A stretch of 64,000 nucleotides of DNA, from positions 5,082 to 69,081 of the forward strand of contig CAJNOL010000925.1 in the NCBI GenBank assembly GCA_905250125.1, read 5' to 3'. The notes below the pieces were generated by a model. The model was not told the origin of the DNA. It saw only the letters and a program-made list of their open reading frames with translations, and searched no databases. Below are positions 57,701-64,000 of this stretch, piece after piece. The position numbers and the translations under genes are program-made. Each line of letters starts with the position of its first letter. Position 1 is the stretch's first letter. The DNA is from Rotaria sordida. Lineage: Eukaryota > Rotifera > Eurotatoria > Philodinida > Philodinidae.

Positions 57701-60700
57701 AAATGCAATTTTTCAATTATTTACTATTTGTTTATATATCAATCGATAGAGAATTTCAAGCTCTACAAAAACCATGCATTTGACTTTTACAAAGTACTTT
57801 TCAACACACTGACGTATACCGTATATCCCCTACTTTGTAACTAAATACAAAGTATGACATCGCAACTGAGAAAATTCACTAGGTTTCAAAAACTACGAAA
57901 ATATTCTCGATGAAATAGTCTATCTTTCAAAGTTTAAACGATAGCTTCATGTAATAATGTAGAACATAATAAATAAAAGAAAAACAAAATTTGACGTTCA
58001 TTTTGAGATCTTCTTGGTGAATTTTAGCGAAAACATGTCGCACTGTGGTTCACCAGACATTTTTGATAAAAAATCCTTTGCTTTCGAAATCCTCCATACT
58101 TTCTGCAAAGCACAAGTAACCATACATCGCAGTGGAAATATCCACCATATATAAAATATTTGGATTGCCATGCAAAGGTAAAATAATCTTTTTCAAAAAA
58201 ATTAAATTCTCTATCTTTTGGTATATGAATAAGTTTAAATGACTGGAAAATTATATCTACATTTTGTTTGATTTATTATGCCCCATTAATTGTTATACAT
58301 TGTACGTCATATTCTGCTTCAATTACTTACAAATTGACTGTTATAAATAAGAGAGGAGTAATAATATTCTTGAATAAAAATCTGAGAAAAAAATATTCTT
58401 CAAATTTATTACAATTTTTTACTCGATTGATATTGCTTTTGCCTCGAAAGTTAAATATCTTAAATGTAATTATAATGTCTCTAGGCTACATTATGTGATT
58501 CAATGAATCTCAAATAATTTGTTTCTGTCGTTCTACGATTTTGTTGCAGTAATCATCTATTCGAATGTCTATTAATAAAAAAAAAAAAAGTTCCTTTTTC
58601 TTTTACACTATTCGAGCTTTCCAAAGTAATCCTATGAAAGAAAAAGTGTCGCTTTTTTTAAACTATCGCTTGCTGTCTAATTATAAGGATACATATTAAA
58701 CAACATTGTATTATATTATAATCAATAGAGTATTTCGAGCGCTGTCTAATAATGGATTATTTTTTCTTTGTTAGAAAACTTAATATTCCTTTATACAAAA
58801 ATAATACTAATGCTATTCATTGAATTATATAATCGTAGCCTATGGAATTTATTTGTTCGATCGTAATAAACTAAATCTAATAGAAATTTGTAGAGAATAC
58901 AATTTTGTATCTTAATTTAAGATTATTTGTTATTTCTCTGCTTGAATAAACAACATTACAAAAAGAAAATTTTAGCCATATTCAGGATACTTATTATATG
59001 CTGCTTAGATGGTAAATGTATAAGTTATTGTATACAATACATCGAGTATTATTATAGAACCATAGATGTACTTTATCTTTTCTCTTAGTAAAAAGAAGAA
59101 AATTTTTCTATCAGTTCTGTACTTGCTATCATCTTATATTCAAGGTAGAAATTGTTTATAAAAGGAAATTAGCCGTAAGATTTGATTGTTTGATTTAATT
59201 GATATAATATGGATCATTTCACATTAGCAATAGACATATTTTAATGGATAAAAACAATTTTAATTTATTACATAATTTCTTGCTAGAATATAAATCTAGT
59301 TGATTATTGCTGGAAACTATTTGATAATATATAGTATTTTGTTTTTCGAGATAATTTTTTTTATAGAATTGCTGACATGTTTTGTGGCCAAAATACGATC
59401 AGCACTAATTAATTTATCTGTCGACTCTCACCAGAATATAATAGATTACTTTTGATGAAAAGATTTCAACATAATCTATTATCATTAAGCCGTACGAATT
59501 CCACGCTTTGTTTTTGAATATTAGCTTGAAAAGTATGCGTGATAACTATTATAGCACTAATCAAGAAGAAAAGTACAGTTATTTATAGTTTGAGGAAATA
59601 GAAATAAAACAATCACACGATACCAATGATTGGCATGACATCAAATAATAACACAAGATCTAACGTAAACATTGAAGATTAAACTTTAGAAAAGAATCAA
59701 TATCTATTATAATTGAATAGAAAAAAAAATTAAAATTTCAATTATAGTTATTTTCAACAACAAAATCAATTAAAGAAGTATGCCAAATAATTACTGTTGG
59801 ACTTTTTTATTTTTTACCATGATAATATAAATACATCACTTACAGTATCTATTTTTGTTTTATGTATAATCGGAAAAAATGTCTTTTAGTCAACAGGCAG
59901 TCACAATTAGTGTAATGATAATATAAACTGGAGAGATATGCATCGTAGGCGGAATAACATGAGAAATGTCTATAGACAGCATCACCTGCAGAGAATCTGT
60001 CATTCTTGTTTTTCTCCGTATGCTAAGTTACTGATCATAGAGAAATTAACGCGTCAATAAAGCGAACATTTTTATCAATACCATCTCATCCCGCAAACAC
60101 GTACAATAAAAAGAGAAGTAACTGCGACTACAAAAAAATATAATCCCATAGTTATTGTCGATCAATTGATCAAGGACATTTTCAATGTAACAACAGAGCA
60201 AAAAAAAACAAATAGCATAGATGATTACTTTCATTTACTTTTTTTTTCATGTTTTGGATTTTATGAGCTGTCCGGTAAATAGAGAGAGAGAGAGAGAAGA
60301 AAAGAAAAAAGCATGTAGATCAATGAAGAAAAAAATGAAAACGTAGAAGGAGAACAAACTAATCAGATAAGAGTCGTATGTCTGCCATATTTGTATCGTA
60401 CACCTGTTCGAAAATGTATATTTATAATTATTGATATATATATATATATATATGTATTTGAACTCTTCAATTTTTGCATCATAACTACAATATTCATTTA
60501 CCCAATAGAGAAAGAGAATGGTAGAGTGTTACAATTCTGGCCTACAATTTTCTTTTGGTTATGTGTTTGTTAGATTCTACTCGGCAGTCATGTTCTTTTC
60601 TATCTCTCTCTATTTGTGTACTAATACTAGCAATAGTACTGTAAATTTATTGCTAGAAAAAAAAAGAAGAATGATAGATATGTAGGATACAACAGTGGAG

Positions 60701-61290
60701 ACAATATATAGCGAAGCAATATAATATTTTCCATCCTTTTCTCTCGTACTACTTTGCCTGTTAGCCTGTATATATATGTATGTGGGAAGAAAAGGAATTT
60801 CTCTGTATGGATTGAGACCGCTGGCATATTATCTGCTTATGTTATTGTTGTTGTTGTTGTCGTCGTCGTTTACGTCGTTCTTGTATATAGATCTTTTCTC
60901 CTTCTAGATGATTCTGTGGACTAAGCGACATCACTGTTGTGTTCTAGCTTACGATTTATGACTGATCGTCAGTAGAAGAAGAATAAAAGAGAGAGAGAGA
61001 GAGAGAGAGGGAGGAAACATTCTGGTTCGCTCGACTAATATCCTATAAAGAAGATATATCGACTCATTCGGAATGGCTTTCTTTTTTTTTGTGGTCTTGT
61101 CTGTACAAGAAAAGAAGAAGAAAAAAAAAAGACCGATCTATTTTCCTTGAGGTTTGTCCTCTCCTTGCGACACAAACTACCACCCACGCTAGAGTTATTT
61201 CCATATCCGGGGCACATAGCATCTTGTACAGACGCACACACACGTATATACGTTCGCATAACGCGCACATCTATATACTCTTTTGTTGTT
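54753..61290. other. Long AT-rich intergenic region
   Basis: About 6.5 kb with no supported gene. Short frames (56149-56340, 56662-56880, 58268-58498 and others) lack domains and splice context. It contains a copy of a dispersed repeat also seen in a PDS5 intron (57230-57290) and AT and GA microsatellites (60280, 60995). Confidence 0.4.
57230..57290. repeat. Dispersed repeat fragment shared with 35021-35085
   Basis: TCAGCATATGAAGATCTAGG and the following AGAATTTCTCAT resemble TCAGCATATGAAGACTTAAG and AGAATTTCTTAT in the PDS5 intron at 35021. The flanks share weaker similarity. Confidence 0.5.
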
Positions 61291-63008
61291 TTCTTATCAA
61301 CTTAAGCTAGCGGAGCTCTTGCTCAGCAGCGAAAACCCTCGAAAACGACAACATCAATTACAACTACAGTGCAAAAAAATCGGTCTTTGTGCTGTGAGTA
61401 TAAATAATTGAATATTATAAATTTTCTCATAGGAGGAAAAAACAAAAAGGTCACAAATCATACGTCTATATGAAATAGAAATTTAGTTAAACCAGCTTTT
61501 GAAAATAAAAAACATTGATGATATAGAAGAAATACAGAGAGAAAGAGAGAGAGAGAGAGACAGAGAAAAAAAAATATGATGACCTCTTATAACAACAATA
61601 AAAAAATTATGTATATGTCAAAGTTTTTTTTTTTTTTTTTTTTTTTTTGTTGTACAATTATTCAATGATAAATATAGCTTGGTTAACAAAAAAAAAAAAC
61701 CAATAAACGATGAGAATAGTACGTTTGGTTTAAAAATCGTTTGTCCTTTTACTTTCTCGCGTTCTTATTCTATACATACAAAAGATTAGTGATGCCACTC
61801 ATCGACTGCTCAACACAATGCCATGTCTTGAGAAGCAAAGGAAACAAAGAAAAAAAAAGAAGATCATCGATATGCTATCGTATGATGAAATGTCGCTCAT
61901 TATATATAAATATATATATATATATATAGTAAAAATCTACACACTTGCGTAAATGTTCCTATAGTGGCCTAGTAAGAAAAGAAGGCCTTGAATAAATAAA
62001 CGTTTTTTACTTGAGTCATACATCTTATAAGAAGATAATAATGACAATAAATAAATATGCTCGTACGCACGTACCTTACTCTGTCACCTGTATGAATGAG
62101 AAAAAGAAATGGTGTTATAAGTGATTGAATATGTAATATTAAAAAAAAATCATAAATTGATTTAGATTTTGATTCTATTATAATCAAACCTTAGAAGTTT
62201 ATGTATAGAGATTTTTTATATTTGACAATTTGTTGAATAATATACAAAAACAGATAGACTATTTTGAGATGCAATGCGCGCAGCAGTAAGCACAGGAATA
62301 ACCATATTTTTTCTCTTCTCAATAGGCCAGTTGACATTCATTCATCAGTATATCTATCTGTTGTGGTTTAGTCTTCGCTTATTTTTTTTTCTTTCTAACT
62401 AACATCTTGTGTATATCTGTTCTCTCTCTTTAAAGAAGAGATGTCGCTTCTCAGAAAACGTTGTCTCATTAACTTGTTTCATTGGTTATGTTGCTTTAGT
62501 GATTCCCATAAAGACAATTTAGTATGATTATTAAAATACACAAAGACAGAAGCCGTTTATTCTCTCTCTCTTCTCTTTTTTTTGATAAGAAGTCAATAAA
62601 ACAAAACTAGTAGTGGCATTTTCTCTCACACACACACATACAACATACATTTGTAATCGTCTATATTTCAAGTCATTCTCTGTTGTTGCTATTTTGTCTA
62701 TCAAAATATCTCATCGCATGCACACATCTTACACAGGTGCCTCTCTTCTCTTTTGTATGTATGTTGACTGCTTCGCTAATAGACGTTGGCGATGGAGATT
62801 TATTCTGTTCTCTTTCACACACACACACACACGCTAAATACAAAACATTTTTTTTTGAAAAATTTCATTTGTTCTTTTCTTTCATCTATTAGGTGAATCA
62901 CATTTACGATTTGAAAACGTATAACCACCAAAATTACCGCAGCCTTGCGTTAGTAAAGTAAAAGAACACAAAAAAAAAGGAGAAAAAAAAAGAAAGAGAT
63001 TGTCAACC
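61291..63008 (+). other. Probable filamin 5' untranslated region and leader intron
   Basis: A GC-richer patch near 61305-61395 ends at a good donor (GTGCT then GTGAGTATAA). An acceptor (TTTCATCTATTAG) ends at 62892, and 62893-63008 leads into the filamin ATG. This would give one leader exon, a roughly 1.5 kb intron and a short 5' leader. It is an inference from splice-site look only. Confidence 0.3.
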
Positions 63009-64000
63009 ATGTACAACCAGTCACCAAACGGCTATTCAGGTGGAGGAGGAGGCGGTCCTGGCTACATTGAAAATCCTCAATACAACGAACAAGGTGAACT
63101 AATTGAAGAAGACGAATTTGGACGTACAGAAGAAGGTAAATAAAAGTAACAGAAAAAAAAATAGTTTTTTTTTTCGTTTTTTTTTGTTGTGTGTGTTTTT
63201 TTTCTTCTTATCTTTACATTGCATTCTCTTTATTCCTATGTATAGAATTTGATGAAGATATGCAGCGTGAATTAGCTGATGATGCACCATGGAAAAGAAT
63301 TCAACAAAATACATTTACACGTTGGGCTAATGAACATTTAAAATTAGTTAATCGTCATTGTGATGATTTACAATCGGAATTTAGTGATGGGTTAAATTTA
63401 ATCGCATTAATTGAAGTTTTATCACAAAAACGTGTACCAAAATATAATCGACGACCAAATTTTCGTTCACAAAAACTTGAAAATGTATCTGTTATACTTG
63501 ATTTTCTTGAAAATACAGAACGTATACGTCTTGTTAATATCGGTAAGTTAATATATATCAAAAAAAAAGGGACAAAAAACCTTATGTTTATTTTAACCAT
63601 AGCAAAGAAGGACAGTACTTGAGATGAGTATGTTAAGATTTTCTCTTATTTTACAAAAGATTTAGTACTTTCATTTTTTTTTGTTACGTTTGTATAAAGA
63701 GTTCTTTTGATTTTATATTGTTAATCACCTATATCAATATTGTCTATACGTCTTACAATGTAGTGTTATAAAGAACGTTTCAAATTTCATTGCATATATG
63801 CAGTTCAATGATAGACTAAAAGCAATAATACAACTTTTATTCGATATGTATTGAATAAAAAAAGCCAACAAGTTTTTGTATTCTGAACTAACTTTGATAT
63901 TCAACTTAATTTATTGATAAGAATTTTAACTATCTCGATTATGTGTAATTATAGTGGTAGAAGGATGTATTTAATCTGAGTGAGAATTTGTTTTATTTAG
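63009..64000 (+). CDS. Filamin, 5' end (partial)
   Basis: Two exons in the window: 63009-63135 and 63246-63542; the next intron (63543-64000) ends in TTTTATTTAG exactly at the window edge, so exon 3 begins at 64001. The N-terminus is Gly-rich ([11 protein letters not shown]) and acidic. From residue about 52 on it is the first half of calponin-homology domain 1 of the actin-binding region: [60 protein letters not shown] and IRLVNIG. This order and wording is that of filamins (FLNA-C, fly cheerio) rather than alpha-actinin or spectrin. Filamins cross-link actin filaments and link them to membrane receptors. The rest (CH2 and the immunoglobulin-like rod) lies outside. Confidence 0.85.

Noticed and set aside
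1-64000. tRNA or rRNA genes
   Set aside because: I looked for the usual internal promoter boxes and conserved rRNA stretches by eye and saw none; a dedicated scan could still find a tRNA.

Overview
The window looks like nuclear DNA of a bdelloid rotifer. It is AT-rich, its genes are animal-type and cut by many very short GT-AG introns (about 45-65 nt), and it holds arrays of the hexamer TGTGGG, the telomeric repeat type known from bdelloids. The organism is inferred; the genes, introns and repeats are read from the sequence. There are no tRNA, rRNA or CRISPR features that I can support.

Left part (1-25.8 kb): a mobile-element-rich, subtelomere-like landscape. It holds an intronless FAD-dependent oxidoreductase (1056-2747), a CRAL-TRIO/Sec14-like lipid-transfer protein (7304-8465), a decayed MULE-type transposase (12469-13832), a secreted NHL-propeller protein on the minus strand (14443-15833), a 21-copy 42-bp tandem array beside a TGTGGG array (16.2-17.3 kb), a divergent homeobox-like gene with an in-frame stop (17668-18479), and a DUF389 membrane protein (21681-23956). 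Scattered among these are seven short hairpins made of a TGTGGG-like arm, a short loop and a CCCACA-like arm, several inverted-repeat (foldback or MITE-like) elements, and a 1.8 kb imperfect palindrome at 10.4-12.2 kb.

Middle part (25.9-39.05 kb): one large gene that I could splice in frame across 29 exons to a 1229-aa PDS5-type cohesin regulator. Its long introns carry foldback elements of at least two families and one TA-flanked terminal-inverted-repeat element; another foldback of the first family lies just downstream at 40.2-41.1 kb.

Right part (47-64 kb): two tandem same-strand genes of the ZNF608/ZNF609 (Drosophila scribbler/brakeless) family. The first (47076-49051) has the conserved domain but no zinc finger; the second (51107-54752) has both. 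After about 8 kb of AT-rich non-coding DNA comes the 5' end of a filamin gene (63009 to beyond the window), whose third coding exon appears to start exactly at the window edge.

The contrast fits what is known of bdelloid chromosomes: telomere-like repeats, transposons and possibly foreign, intron-poor genes on one side, and conserved multi-exon animal genes on the other. The PDS5, ZNF608/609 and filamin products act in unrelated processes (cohesin dynamics, transcriptional regulation, actin cross-linking), and no operon-like functional grouping is evident.
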